64,000 nt of DNA from Nocardioides marinus (lineage in GTDB: Bacteria; Pseudomonadota; Alphaproteobacteria; Rhodobacterales; Rhodobacteraceae), in contig JAHVJD010000001.1 in assembly GCA_019801415.1 (NCBI GenBank), forward strand, positions 372,001-436,000, given 5' to 3'. The notes below the pieces were generated by a model. It was not told the origin of the DNA and ran no database searches. It saw only the letters and a program-made list of their open reading frames with translations. Position 1 is the first letter of the stretch; each line of letters starts with the position of its first letter. Of this stretch, positions 43,473 to 52,939 are shown piece after piece. Position numbers and translations under genes: made by a program.

Positions 43473-46400
43473 TTAGCTTCCCATCGACCACCAGCCGCGG
43501 CGCTTGGGCTTTGGCGGGGTTGCCGGTTCGGCTTCCGCCCCCGCGCCTGCCAGTGCCGGTTCCGGCGCTTTTTCTTCCGCCTCAGGCTTGGCTTCAGGCT
43601 CGACGCTCTCAGCCTCAGTCGGAACACTGACGTCTTCTGCAGACGGCTGGGGCTCTTCTTCTGCCGCGGTCACCTCAACGGTTTCTTCTTCAGACGCAGC
43701 GGCCTCTGCCTGCTCGGTCGCCTCGGGATCAGCTGCCGTTTCGGCCTGCTCCGCCTCCGCGTCACCCGGCTCATCGTCGCCCTGCGCGTCTGCACTGGCC
43801 TCTGCGGTTGGCGATGCCGTCGTCAGATCAGCGTCCTCGGCAGTTGCGACCTCACCTTCCGAAGCCTCTGCAACTTCAGTCACCTGTGCCTCTTGCGCGA
43901 CTTCCGCCTGCGAAGACGCATCGGCCTCTTCAGCCTGCTCGGACGGTGCGTCCATGCCCGCCGTTTCGGCCTCAGCCTCGGTCGGTTTCGGCTTGGACCT
44001 GCGCGACCGGGTCCGGGTGCGTGTCGGCTTTTTCTTTTCCTTCACCTCGTCGGCAGTCTCGCCTTCCGGGGCGGAGGTGTCTTCAGCCGCCTGCGTCTCA
44101 TCTGCAGCTTCCTCAGCGGAGCCCTCGGCCGTGTCGCCAGATTGATCCTGGCTTCCAGCGGCCTGATCGCCATTGCTCGCCTCACCGTTGCCGGACTTGC
44201 GGCGACGACGGCGACGACGCTTGCGCTTGGGCTTGTCTTCCTGCGCAGCCTCTTCCGGCACCTCGGCAGCGGCTTCAACCACGTCTGCCGGTGCCTCCTC
44301 TTCCGCGCTGGAAGCCCCTTCGGCGTCGACCTGATCCATGATCGAGGTGTCCACCGACACCACGGGTGCCGTGGCCGCCGGGACGGTGCGCGACGCGGTC
44401 TTGAACTTTTCAAGAACGAAGTCAGGGCTGACCAGATGCGGATCGCCTTCAATGCGCACGGACAGGCCGTAACGCGCCTCGATCTGGGCGATATGCTCGC
44501 GCTTCTGGTTCATCAGGAAGTTGGCGATGGAGACCGGGCAGCGCACCAGCACCTCGCGGGAGCGGCGGCGGGTGCCCTCTTCCTCGATCTGGCGCAGGAT
44601 CGACAGCGCCATGGAGTCGTCGGAGCGGATCAGGCCGGTGCCGTGGCAGTGCGGGCACGGCGCGGTGGTCGCCTCGATCATGCCGGGGCGCAGGCGCTGG
44701 CGCGACATTTCCATCAGACCAAAGCCCGAAATCCTGCCCACCTGGATGCGGGCGCGGTCGGTCTTCAGCTTGTCCTTCATGCGCTTTTCGACGGCAGCGT
44801 TGTTCTTGCGCTCGTCCATGTCGATGAAGTCGATGACGATCAGACCGGCCAGGTCGCGCAGACGCAGCTGACGCGCCACTTCTTCGGCAGCCTCCAGGTT
44901 GGTCTTGAGCGCTGTCTCCTCGATCGAGCCTTCCTTGGTGGCGCGACCGGAGTTCACGTCGATCGCCACCAGCGCCTCTGTCACGCCGATCACGATGTAG
45001 CCGCCGGACTTCAGCTGAACGGTCGGGTTGAACATGCCAGCCAAATAGCTCTCGACCTGGTAGCGCGCGAACAGCGGCAGCGCTTCCTGGTAGTGCTTCA
45101 CGTTCTTCGCGTGGGACGGCATGATCATCTTCATGAAGTCCTTGGCGATGCGGTAGCCGCGTTCGCCCTCGACCAGGACCTCATCGATCTCGCGATTGTA
45201 GAGGTCGCGGATCGAGCGTTTGATCAGATCACCCTCTTCATAGATCTTGGCGGGCGCGATGGACTTCAGGGTCAGCTCGCGGATCTGTTCCCAGAGCCGC
45301 TGCAGGTATTCATAGTCGCGCTTGATCTCGGCCTTGGTGCGTTTCGCCCCGGCCGTGCGAACGATCAGCCCCGCGCCGGTCGGCACGTCGAGTTCCGTCG
45401 CAATATCCTTGAGCTTCTTGCGGTCGGCCGCGTTGGTGATCTTGCGGGAAATGCCACCGCCGCGCGCGGTGTTGGGCATCAGCACGCAATACCGGCCTGC
45501 CAATGACAGATAGGTGGTCAGCGCCGCGCCCTTGTTGCCGCGCTCTTCCTTCACGACCTGCACCAGCAGAACCTGGCGGACCTTGATCACTTCCTGAATC
45601 TTGTAGCGACGCGGACGCGGTTTGCGCGGCGGACGGATGTCTTCGCTGTCATCCTCGTCGGCAACAGATTCGATGCTGTCATCCTTGGTGGCGGCATCGG
45701 CGCGCTGCCCTTCGGCGTCGTCTCCGACTTCCTCCGGGTCGACTACGTCGCCGATGACGTCATCAGCGGCAGGCGCAGCCTTGCCGCGCGACCGCGAGCG
45801 GCTACGCGACCGCCCCTTGGGCTTGGCAGCGACGGCCTCTTCGGCCTGTGCGTCTTCAACCGGTGTGTCTTCAGCCTGAGCTTCTTCGCCCTCGGCCTCA
45901 TCGACCTGGGGCTCTTCGGCATCCGATGCCGGGGCACTGTCAGACGCCCCCTGATCCTCGGCTTCGGCGATACTGGCATCGCCAGCCTCTTCGCCCGCCG
46001 GGGCGGATGCGTCGGAAGCCGCCTCGGCTTCGCCCGCGTCGGCGGTCTCCACAGCGGGTGCGCTGTCTTCGACAGGCGCGTCAACGCCGGCGTCCTCAGG
46101 CACCTCCGCCAGCTCCGCGGTCGACTCGTCCGCGGCTTCGGTGCTCTCGGTCAGGTCAATGGTTTCCATCCCGGCGATTTCAGCGCTGTCGCTGTCCGGG
46201 GTTTCCACGTCCTTCGTTTCCACCGCGTCGTCAGACGACGCATTGGCTGCCTTGGAGGCCGGTTTCGAGCGGCGGCTCCGCTTGGGCTTGGCGGGTTTGG
46301 TCTCATCTTCCTCGTCGCGTGCGCGCATCGCCTCGGCGTAAGCGCGCTCCTCTTCCATCAGCGCCTCGCGGTCGGCGACGGGGATCTGGTAGTAATCCGG

Positions 46401-46625
46401 GTGAATTTCGGAAAACGCCAGGAAACCGTGGCGATTGCCGCCATAGTCCACAAACGCCGCCTGCAGCGACGGTTCGACGCGCGTTACCTTGGCGAGGTAG
46501 ATATTGCCAGCAAGCTGGCGCTTGTTCTCAGACTCAAAGTCGAATTCCTCAACCTTGTTTCCATCCACCACCACAACGCGGGTTTCTTCCGCGTGGGTGG
46601 CGTCGATCAGCATTTTCTTGGCCAT
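43473..46625 (-). CDS. rne: Ribonuclease E
   Basis: Endoribonuclease of about 1050 residues at the heart of RNA decay and rRNA processing. The S1 domain opens the protein (LAGNIYLAKVTRVEPSLQAAFVDYGGNRHGFLAF). As in other Alphaproteobacteria it is split by a long acidic Ala/Glu insert (about residues 90-350). The catalytic DNase I-like domain has VAIDVNSGRATKEGSIEETALKTNLEAAEEVARQ, and the Zn-link is CPHCHGTG. The C-terminal half is acidic with Arg-rich RNA-binding blocks (KRKRRRRRRRKSG) and ends RRGWWSMGS. ATG 46625 has AAGGA upstream; 46640 is less likely. Confidence 0.95.
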   Translation of the reverse strand: MAKKMLIDATHAEETRVVVVDGNKVEEFDFESENKRQLAGNIYLAKVTRVEPSLQAAFVDYGGNRHGFLAFSEIHPDYYQIPVADREALMEEERAYAEAMRARDEEDETKPAKPKRSRRSKPASKAANASSDDAVETKDVETPDSDSAEIAGMETIDLTESTEAADESTAELAEVPEDAGVDAPVEDSAPAVETADAGEAEAASDASAPAGEEAGDASIAEAEDQGASDSAPASDAEEPQVDEAEGEEAQAEDTPVEDAQAEEAVAAKPKGRSRSRSRSRGKAAPAADDVIGDVVDPEEVGDDAEGQRADAATKDDSIESVADEDDSEDIRPPRKPRPRRYKIQEVIKVRQVLLVQVVKEERGNKGAALTTYLSLAGRYCVLMPNTARGGGISRKITNAADRKKLKDIATELDVPTGAGLIVRTAGAKRTKAEIKRDYEYLQRLWEQIRELTLKSIAPAKIYEEGDLIKRSIRDLYNREIDEVLVEGERGYRIAKDFMKMIMPSHAKNVKHYQEALPLFARYQVESYLAGMFNPTVQLKSGGYIVIGVTEALVAIDVNSGRATKEGSIEETALKTNLEAAEEVARQLRLRDLAGLIVIDFIDMDERKNNAAVEKRMKDKLKTDRARIQVGRISGFGLMEMSRQRLRPGMIEATTAPCPHCHGTGLIRSDDSMALSILRQIEEEGTRRRSREVLVRCPVSIANFLMNQKREHIAQIEARYGLSVRIEGDPHLVSPDFVLEKFKTASRTVPAATAPVVSVDTSIMDQVDAEGASSAEEEAPADVVEAAAEVPEEAAQEDKPKRKRRRRRRRKSGNGEASNGDQAAGSQDQSGDTAEGSAEEAADETQAAEDTSAPEGETADEVKEKKKPTRTRTRSRRSKPKPTEAEAETAGMDAPSEQAEEADASSQAEVAQEAQVTEVAEASEGEVATAEDADLTTASPTAEASADAQGDDEPGDAEAEQAETAADPEATEQAEAAASEEETVEVTAAEEEPQPSAEDVSVPTEAESVEPEAKPEAEEKAPEPALAGAGAEAEPATPPKPKRRGWWSMGS

Positions 46626-47006
46626 TGGTCCTTGGTGCATCTACCCTGCGCGCCCGCAGGCCCCTGCTACCAGGTGGCCGCGCGCGTTTTGGGTGATGTC
46701 TTGTCAGGGCGATCTCGGACGGCGCGGTGCAGCAGGTGGTCCCGGAAACAATGCCCGGCCTTCCTGCCTCAGTGCTTTTCGCTCTCGCGCGCGTCATCGC
46801 GGTTCTTCTCCGGCAGGTGGGTCATGCCCGGCCCTGCCACATTGTCCCTTTGCCGGTTTTCCCGGCTTGGGCGTGAAACTGCCCTCTGCGTCAGAGGGCC
46901 AATCGGTCTGACAGTGGTGATCGCGGATTATGCCGGAGGACTACCAAAGTCAGCGAAACTCATCAGAACGGGGCGAACCTCGATGCGGTTCGCAGCCCGT
47001 TGGATC
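46626..47006 (-). promoter_or_regulatory. Long structured leader of rne
   Basis: About 375 bases between the predicted promoter and the rne start hold no gene. Two perfect hairpins are visible: GCGAACC-TCGATGC-GGTTCGC at 46973-46993 and GCCCTCTG-CGT-CAGAGGGC at 46881-46899. RNase E commonly cleaves its own leader to limit its synthesis in enterics, so these may be autoregulatory. That role is inferred here. Confidence 0.5.
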
Positions 47007-47036
47007 AGCATAAGGCCTGTGGATAGGTAATGACAA
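47007..47036 (-). promoter_or_regulatory. Probable sigma-70 promoter of rne
   Basis: On the minus strand TTGTCA (47036-47031), an 18-base spacer and TATGCT (47012-47007). It lies between the dctD terminator and the rne leader hairpins. The predicted transcript starts near 47000. Confidence 0.5.
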
Positions 47037-47066
47037 TGGGCATTCGTCACCGGCAGTACTTAAAAT

Positions 47067-47098
47067 GAAAACAGCCCATCCTTACCGGACAGGCTGTT
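47067..47098 (-). terminator. Terminator of the dctBD unit
   Basis: On the minus strand AACAGCC, a 15-base loop, GGCTGTT and then TTCATTTTA. It separates dctD from rne. Confidence 0.65.
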
Positions 47099-47205
47099 AA
47101 AGTTTGCTCAATTTTCAGACCACTCGCCCCGCTACCCCTTCCGATTTGCGAGGCGAAGCAGCCGTGGTGCGATCCGGGCGGCAGGCCGCGCTGCCTCCGC
47201 GACGC

Positions 47206-48543
47206 CTAGCCCAGGTAGTCCGACCGCTGCAGGCCGTATTTCGCCATCTTCTCGTTGAGCGTGCGCCGCGGCAGACACAATTCCTCCATCACGCTGGCGA
47301 TGGAGCCCTTGTGACGGCGCATGGTGTTGTCGATCAACATGCGCTCGAACGCCTCGACATACTCCTTCAGAGGCTTGCCCTCGGTGGTCATCACCGGCTG
47401 CATCTCCTCGTGATCCGACATCAGAAGCGACGCGATGGTGCCCGAGCCCCGGCGCGATTGCAGAACCGCACGTTCGGCAATGTTGATAAGCTGCCGGACA
47501 TTGCCCGGCCACGGGGCCTGCAACAGCTGTGCCGCCTCCTGGGCGCTGACCTGCGGCGCATCGCAGCCATATTCATCTGCAAACTGCTCGGACAAGCGGG
47601 TAAACAAGGTGAGGATATCCTCGCCCCGCTGCCGCAGCGGCGGCACGGTGATGCGCAGCGCTGCGAGGCGGTAGAACAGATCCGGGCGCAGGGCATCCTC
47701 GCAGGTCTTGCCAGCCTCCTGCAGGTTCGAGATCGCGATGATCCGGGTTTCTGCAGGCGTGCCCTGTTCGTTGATGACGCTCAGCAGGCGCGCCTGAAGG
47801 GTTTCCGACAGCGCTTCGATATCCTCCAGCACCAGGGTGCCCCCGCGGGCTTCTTCAATCGCGGGCAACATGCTGTCTTCCGGCTGCATGGGGCCAAACA
47901 GGCGTTTGGCCAAAGCATCTTCCTCCAGCGCAGCGCAGGAAATCAGCACGAATTTCTTGCCCGCGCGGCTGCCCACAGCGTGCAGGGCATGGGCCACCAG
48001 CGTCTTGCCGGTGCCGGTCTCGCCGTCGATCAGCACGTGGCCGTCGGCCTGGCCCAGATCCAGGATATCCTCGCGCAGCCGTTCCATCACCGGGCTCTGG
48101 CCGATCAGTTTCTTCATGATCTGCCCGCCATCCGACAGCTCGCGGCGCAGGGCGCGGTTGTCCATGGTCAGCCGCCGCGCGCTGGTCGCACGTTTGGCCA
48201 GCTCCGACATGCGGTCGGGGTTAAAGGGCTTCTCGAGGAAATCGAACGCCCCGACCCGCATTGCTTCGACCGCCATCGGCACATCGCCGTGACCGGTGAT
48301 CATGATCACCGGCAGCGCCGAGTCGCTGCCCATCAGCTTCTTCAGGAACTGCATGCCATCCATGCCGGGCATCTTGATATCCGAGATCACGATACCGGGG
48401 TAATCGGGCCCCAGCACCTTCAGCGCCTCTTCGGCGCTGGAGAAGGTCTCGGTATCGTATCCGGACAGCGCCAACCATTGGCTGATCGACTGCCGCATAT
48501 CCTGTTCATCATCGACGATCGCGATTTTCATAGCCTGTGCCAT
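47206..48543 (-). CDS. dctD: DctD-like response regulator lacking the sigma-54 contact loop
   Basis: 445 residues: a receiver domain (phospho-Asp D55 in SDIKMPG), AAA+ domain and C-terminal Fis-type helix-turn-helix (ending RRTLNEKMAKYGL). Walker A GETGTGKT lies at 174-181. After LFG (215-217) the usual GAFTGA loop is missing: the sequence goes straight to PMQPEDSMLPAIEEARGGTL. The Walker B acidic pair is reversed, VLED (238-241) in place of LDE. It therefore probably cannot open sigma-54 complexes, and may act at sigma-70 promoters as described for Rhodobacter NtrC. Its partner is the DctB-like kinase just upstream; C4-dicarboxylate control is inferred from similarity. Confidence 0.88.
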   Translation of the reverse strand: MAQAMKIAIVDDEQDMRQSISQWLALSGYDTETFSSAEEALKVLGPDYPGIVISDIKMPGMDGMQFLKKLMGSDSALPVIMITGHGDVPMAVEAMRVGAFDFLEKPFNPDRMSELAKRATSARRLTMDNRALRRELSDGGQIMKKLIGQSPVMERLREDILDLGQADGHVLIDGETGTGKTLVAHALHAVGSRAGKKFVLISCAALEEDALAKRLFGPMQPEDSMLPAIEEARGGTLVLEDIEALSETLQARLLSVINEQGTPAETRIIAISNLQEAGKTCEDALRPDLFYRLAALRITVPPLRQRGEDILTLFTRLSEQFADEYGCDAPQVSAQEAAQLLQAPWPGNVRQLINIAERAVLQSRRGSGTIASLLMSDHEEMQPVMTTEGKPLKEYVEAFERMLIDNTMRRHKGSIASVMEELCLPRRTLNEKMAKYGLQRSDYLG

Positions 48544-48574
48544 GCGCGTCCTCTCTCCATCTTTCTAGGCGCGG

Positions 48575-50347
48575 TCATTCCGCCGCCTCGATGCCGTCCA
48601 CCAGGATCGGCAATTGCATCTCAAAAACCGCGCCGCCGTTCTGGCCGTTGCGGGCGGTCAGCCGCCCCCCGAGGTCGTTGACGATCCCCGAAGAGATGGC
48701 AAGTCCCAAACCAACCCCATCGCCGGGCTGCTTGGTGGTGTAAAAAGGCTCAAACAGGTTGTCGAAGTCCTTGATCCCCATCCCGTTGTCACGCACCGAC
48801 AAGGTCGCGGTCTCGCCCGCGGCCAACAGGATCTCCACCTCCGGGTCGTCCACAGACTTGGTGGCGTCCAGGGCGTTTCGCAAGAGGTTGACCATCACCT
48901 GCTCCAGCCGCATCCGGTCCCCCATCACCATAACAGGTTCTTCCGGAAGAATGCGGGTGATCTTGACATGGCGCTGACGCAGCTGCGGCTCCATCATCGA
49001 CAGGCTGGACGCCAGCGCATCCCCAAGATTTACAGGGCTGAACGTGTCTCCGCCCTTGCGCGCATAAGACTTCAGCTGACGGGTGATCGCGCCCATACGC
49101 TCAATCAAATCATCAATGCGCCCGAAGGAGGCCAGCGCTTCGTCGGGGCGGTTGCGGCTCAACAGCAAACGGGCGCCGGCCAGATAGGTTTTCATCGCGG
49201 CAAGTGGCTGATTCAACTCGTGACTGACGGCGGCCGACATCTCGCCCAGGGCGGCCAATTTCGAGCTCTGAGCAAGGCTCTGTTCGGCCACCGCAAGGGT
49301 CTTTTGCATGCGTTCACGCTCGGCGATTTCCCGCTGCAGGCGGGTGTTCAATACGCGAAGCTCTGCCGACTCGCGCTGGAACAGGGCCATCCGCAGCGCC
49401 GTCTTGCGGCTCAGGGCATAGAACGCCAGGGCCAGCAGAATGGCGAATCCCATGATTTCCAGCGCCAGCACCGCGTTCACCCGCTCCCGCACTGAAGAGT
49501 ATGTGGTGAAGGACGCCATCCGCCATCCCTGGAACGGCACGCGCGTCTCCAGGCGCATCACCGCTTCGCCCTGCAGATAGGCGTCGGGCGGCAGCGCGGT
49601 CCAATCGGTGGTTGCCCGGATCGCCCTCTGGATCGCGCCTTCCGGGGTTTGCAGCGTCAGCGCCTCCGCCTCCTTGAGCCCGCGCCAGCGCGCTTCGGTG
49701 GCAAGAATGATCGAGCCGGTGCTGTCGCTGACCAGAACCGCATCGGAGATACCTGCCCAAGCGCGCTCGAACTTTTGCAGATCGACCTCGACGACGATGG
49801 CCCCCAGCACCCCGGTGGCGTCGATCATGCGGCGCGAATAGGTAAAACGATAGCCGCCGACTTCTCGCGGAATAACGGAGAACACGGTCGATTTTGCCCG
49901 CACCGCATCGACGAAATAGGCAGCATTGCGGTGATTTTCGCCCAGCCGGTTGCGGTCGGTGGCTGCCACCGTGCGACCGTCACTGGCCAGCAACATGATC
50001 GAGGCTGCGCCGATTTCATCGACGAAGGAAATCAACCGCTGCGTCGACAGCGAAAAATCATTGGATTGCAATGCCGATATCAGCGTCTGATCCCGCGCCA
50101 ACAGCTGCGGCACGATGGCATGCTGGCGCAGCTCGCTCAGCAAGTTGCCGGAATAGAGCGCCAACCGCAGTTCGGCGCGGTTGCGGGTGCTTTCGGTAAA
50201 GCGGTGTGTCAGCGCGCGGTTGGTCGTCCAGACGGTAACCGCCGCCGCGGCCATGAACACCAGCAAAGCAAGCCGCGCGCGCCACGAAATCGTGCGCGAT
50301 CGGGCCTTGGACCTGGTCTGTTTCAAATCATTGCGCGGGGCGGACAT
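48575..50347 (-). CDS. dctB: DctB-like sensor histidine kinase
   Basis: A 590-residue inner-membrane sensor. Membrane helix 1 lies at about 24-42 and helix 2 at about 291-312. Between them is a large periplasmic double-PDC/Cache sensor of the DctB type (SLSTQRLISFVDEIGAASIMLLASDGRTVAATDRNRLGENHRN). The phospho-His is H376 in AVSHELNQPLAAMKTYLAGAR, and the HATPase boxes follow (N-box LLRNALDAT, G1 DNGMGI, G2 GVGLGLAIS). It is 31 bases upstream of dctD. No TRAP or DctA transporter gene is in the window. Confidence 0.92.
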   Translation of the reverse strand: MSAPRNDLKQTRSKARSRTISWRARLALLVFMAAAAVTVWTTNRALTHRFTESTRNRAELRLALYSGNLLSELRQHAIVPQLLARDQTLISALQSNDFSLSTQRLISFVDEIGAASIMLLASDGRTVAATDRNRLGENHRNAAYFVDAVRAKSTVFSVIPREVGGYRFTYSRRMIDATGVLGAIVVEVDLQKFERAWAGISDAVLVSDSTGSIILATEARWRGLKEAEALTLQTPEGAIQRAIRATTDWTALPPDAYLQGEAVMRLETRVPFQGWRMASFTTYSSVRERVNAVLALEIMGFAILLALAFYALSRKTALRMALFQRESAELRVLNTRLQREIAERERMQKTLAVAEQSLAQSSKLAALGEMSAAVSHELNQPLAAMKTYLAGARLLLSRNRPDEALASFGRIDDLIERMGAITRQLKSYARKGGDTFSPVNLGDALASSLSMMEPQLRQRHVKITRILPEEPVMVMGDRMRLEQVMVNLLRNALDATKSVDDPEVEILLAAGETATLSVRDNGMGIKDFDNLFEPFYTTKQPGDGVGLGLAISSGIVNDLGGRLTARNGQNGGAVFEMQLPILVDGIEAAE

Positions 50348-50383
50348 AATCCATACCTATTGCGGCCGCCCCGCCTTCTCAAG

Positions 50384-51052
50384 TCACGCAGCGGCGACCA
50401 TGCCCGCCAATGCGCGGAACATTGCTGCCCCGTCGGTGCCGCCATGGCCTTCGTCCGCGGCCCGCTCCGGGTGCGGCATCATGCCCAGAACCCGGCGGTT
50501 TTCCGACAGGATCCCCGCGATGTCCGCAACCGAACCGTTGGGATTGTCTTCATAGGTGAAGGCCACACGATCCTGGTCCTGCAAGGTCTTGATGGTCGCC
50601 TCGTCGGCAAAATAGTTGCCGTCGTGATGGGCGATCGGCACGCCAATCACGTCCCCGACGTTGTACCCTTCGGTAAAGACGCTGTCGGCGGTTGCGACCT
50701 TCAGATCCACGGTGCGGCAGATGTACTTCAGCCCGGCGTTGCGCAGCAGCGCGCCCGGCAGTACCCCGGTCTCGGTCAGGATCTGGAACCCGTTGCAGAT
50801 ACCGATGGCGTAACCGCCGCGCTCCGCGTGGTCGACCACGGCCTTGCAAATCGGCGATTGCGCGGCGATGGCGCCGCAGCGCAGGTAGTCCCCATAAGAG
50901 AACCCGCCCGGCACGCCGACGATATCGACGCCTGCGGGCAACGCGCTGTCCTTGTGCCAGACCATCGACACGTCGAAACCGGCCTGCTCGAACGCCACCG
51001 CCAGATCGCGGTCGCAGTTGGAGCCCGGAAAGACTACTACCGCCGCCTTCAT
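50384..51052 (-). CDS. purQ: Phosphoribosylformylglycinamidine synthase subunit PurQ
   Basis: Glutaminase subunit of FGAM synthase in purine synthesis, giving ammonia to PurL. The catalytic Cys is C86 in GICNGFQIL, and the His-Glu pair is in MMPHPERA near the C-terminus. The length is 222 residues. The start at 51052 overlaps the purS stop (ATGA). purL is not in the window. Confidence 0.97.
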   Translation of the reverse strand: MKAAVVVFPGSNCDRDLAVAFEQAGFDVSMVWHKDSALPAGVDIVGVPGGFSYGDYLRCGAIAAQSPICKAVVDHAERGGYAIGICNGFQILTETGVLPGALLRNAGLKYICRTVDLKVATADSVFTEGYNVGDVIGVPIAHHDGNYFADEATIKTLQDQDRVAFTYEDNPNGSVADIAGILSENRRVLGMMPHPERAADEGHGGTDGAAMFRALAGMVAAA

Positions 51053-51282
51053 CACTGCATCTCGATGCTGTAGGATTCGATCACGGTGTTGGCCAGCAGC
51101 TTTTCGCACATGGCGGTGACATCAGCCTCGGTGGCGCCCTCGGCCAGCTCCAGGTCGATCACCTTGCCTTGGCGCACGCCTTCAACCTTGTCAAAGCCCA
51201 AGGCTCCCAGCGCGTGGCGCACTGCCTCGCCCTGCGGATCCAGAACCCCGTTCTTCAGCATCACATGCACCCGTGCCTTCAT
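51052..51282 (-). CDS. purS: Phosphoribosylformylglycinamidine synthase subunit PurS
   Basis: A 76-residue subunit that bridges PurQ and PurL in FGAM synthase. The sequence KARVHVMLKNGVLDPQGEAVRHAL is typical. ATG 51282 is chosen over the longer frame. Its stop overlaps the purQ start, so the subunits are made together. Confidence 0.95.
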   Translation of the reverse strand: MKARVHVMLKNGVLDPQGEAVRHALGALGFDKVEGVRQGKVIDLELAEGATEADVTAMCEKLLANTVIESYSIEMQ

Positions 51283-51385
51283 CGCATCATCCCTCAGGTT
51301 TTCGATGGCGAAGCCCATGCGGACTTCATCTTTCCAGTAATAGTCAAAATCCCGCGGCGCGACCGGCGCAGCGGGATCTGTTTCG

Positions 51386-52147
51386 TCAGTTCACCAGCGT
51401 CGGCTTGCCAGGCGCCGGCGGGTTGTTGGGCATGACACCCAGGCGCCGCGCAACCTCCGAATAGGCATCGGTCAAGCTGCCGAGATCGCGCCGGAACACG
51501 TCCTTGTCCAGTTTCTGACCGGTCTTGATATCCCACAGGCGGCAGCTATCGGGGCTGATCTCGTCCGCGACCACCAAGCGCTGGAAGTCACCGTCGTAGA
51601 TACGGCCGATCTCGATCTTGAAGTCGACCAGCCGGATACCGACCGCCAGGAAAACACCGGACAGGAAGTCGTTGACGCGCAGCGCGAGGCTCAGGATGTC
51701 GTCCATGTCCTGCTGGCTGGCCCAGCCGAAGGCCGCGATATGCTCCTCGGTGACCAGCGGATCCCCCAAGGCGTCGTCCTTGTAGCAGTACTCCACGATC
51801 GGGCGCGGCAGCTGGGTGCCTTCGTCGATGCCCAGCCGCTTGGAGATGCTGCCCGCCGCGTAGTTGCGCACGATGACTTCCAGCGGCACGATCTCGCAGC
51901 TGCGCACCAGCTGCTCGCGCATGTTCAACCGTTTCAGGAAGTGGGTCGGCACGCCGATCTGGGCCAGGCCCAGCATGAAAAACTCGCTCAGGATGTTGTT
52001 GAGAACCCCCTTGCCTTCGATCACGTCGTGTTTCTCGGCGTTGAAGGCCGTGGCATCATCCTTGAAATACTGCACGATCGTGCCCGGCTCGGGACCTTCA
52101 TACAGTGTCTTGGCCTTGCCTTCGTAGATTTTCTTGCGACGCGCCAT
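51386..52147 (-). CDS. purC: SAICAR synthetase
   Basis: Phosphoribosylaminoimidazole-succinocarboxamide synthase, joining CAIR and aspartate with ATP. The 253-residue protein starts [22 protein letters not shown] and contains [17 protein letters not shown] and DFKIEIGR. It is the first gene of a purC-purS-purQ unit with a 103-base gap before purS. Confidence 0.97.
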   Translation of the reverse strand: MARRKKIYEGKAKTLYEGPEPGTIVQYFKDDATAFNAEKHDVIEGKGVLNNILSEFFMLGLAQIGVPTHFLKRLNMREQLVRSCEIVPLEVIVRNYAAGSISKRLGIDEGTQLPRPIVEYCYKDDALGDPLVTEEHIAAFGWASQQDMDDILSLALRVNDFLSGVFLAVGIRLVDFKIEIGRIYDGDFQRLVVADEISPDSCRLWDIKTGQKLDKDVFRRDLGSLTDAYSEVARRLGVMPNNPPAPGKPTLVN

Positions 52148-52395
52148 TGCAAACCTTTCGGGGTCAATGCCGGGAATCCGGCCCTGATATGTGCCGCCCT
52201 CATAAGCCAAGGGGGCCTTGGCCGCAAGCGCGCTGCATCGTCCTGCCCGCCCACGGCTGCTGGAAACACGGGAGGACGGCGACGATGGTAGCCGCAACCG
52301 CGGCGCAACACGATATTCTTCTTGCCCTGCGCCCGTTTCAGGCTCCAATCTTATATATATGTATACTTGGGTGAACTGGTAAATGAGGAACGGCC

Positions 52396-52713
52396 ATGAC
52401 GCTATTCGACGAACGTGAACAGGCCTTCGAAGCCAAATTTGTGCATGATGCGGACATGCGGTTTCGGATACAGGCCCGGCGCGACAAGCTCCTCGGTCTC
52501 TGGGCGGCAGACCTGCTGGGAAAGACCGGGACGGAGGCGACCTCATATGCACAGTCCGTTGTATCCGCCGATCTGGAGGAAGCCGGCCACGAAGACGTGG
52601 TGCGCAAGCTGTCCGCAGATCTCGGCTCCCGCGTGAGCGAGGCGCAAATCCGCGCCAAGCTGCTGGAACTCCTGCCGCAAGCCCAGCTTGAGATCATGCA
52701 GGAAGCCGACTGA
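52396..52713 (+). CDS. DUF1476 protein, ATP synthase zeta-type inhibitor
   Basis: 105 residues, highly helical. It starts [24 protein letters not shown], which is the hallmark of the DUF1476 family. The Paracoccus denitrificans member is the zeta subunit that blocks the F1-ATPase from turning backwards. The inhibitory region is the N-terminal helix. It is divergent from purC, with a TATACT -10-like hexamer at 52362-52367. ATP synthase genes are not nearby. Confidence 0.9.
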   Translation: MTLFDEREQAFEAKFVHDADMRFRIQARRDKLLGLWAADLLGKTGTEATSYAQSVVSADLEEAGHEDVVRKLSADLGSRVSEAQIRAKLLELLPQAQLEIMQEAD

Positions 52714-52780
52714 CGGAGACCCCGCCCATTCCCATGCGCGCAAGCGGGCGCCCCCTCCCGTAGCAACAGGCACGAGCAAT

Positions 52781-52824
52781 ATCGAGGAGCGTCGCCTGCC
52801 AGGCCCGCGGGACGGACGGCGTTC
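52781..52824 (+). promoter_or_regulatory. Candidate S-adenosylhomocysteine riboswitch aptamer
   Basis: The leader of the homocysteine methyltransferase gene holds CGAGGAGCG (52783-52791), CCAGGC (52799-52804) and GGCGTTC (52818-52824) in the order and spacing of the SAH riboswitch. GAGCGT can pair with GCGTTC as the pseudoknot would require, using wobble pairs. Against it: the P1 helix has an A-C mismatch, P2 is reduced to GCCT-GCC-AGGC, and the gene starts 116 bases downstream. The known class sits before methionine-cycle genes, which matches this context. Confidence 0.4.
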
Positions 52825-52939
52825 ATAATGAAGATGAATAAAATGGAATTGCCCTTGCGGTCCCGTCGTGACACAGGGGCGGGATACCCTTTTTACCGCC
52901 CGGCCCGCCGGGCCGGTTAACTGATACGGGAAGAGGCCA

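Noticed and set aside
43500-44300. Separate gene in the Ala/Glu-rich 3' part of rne
   Set aside because: The frame is continuous with the catalytic domain and such acidic scaffolds are normal for RNase E.
43893-45506. Open frame of 537 codons opposite rne
   Set aside because: Shadow of the rne catalytic region; no motif and no ribosome site.
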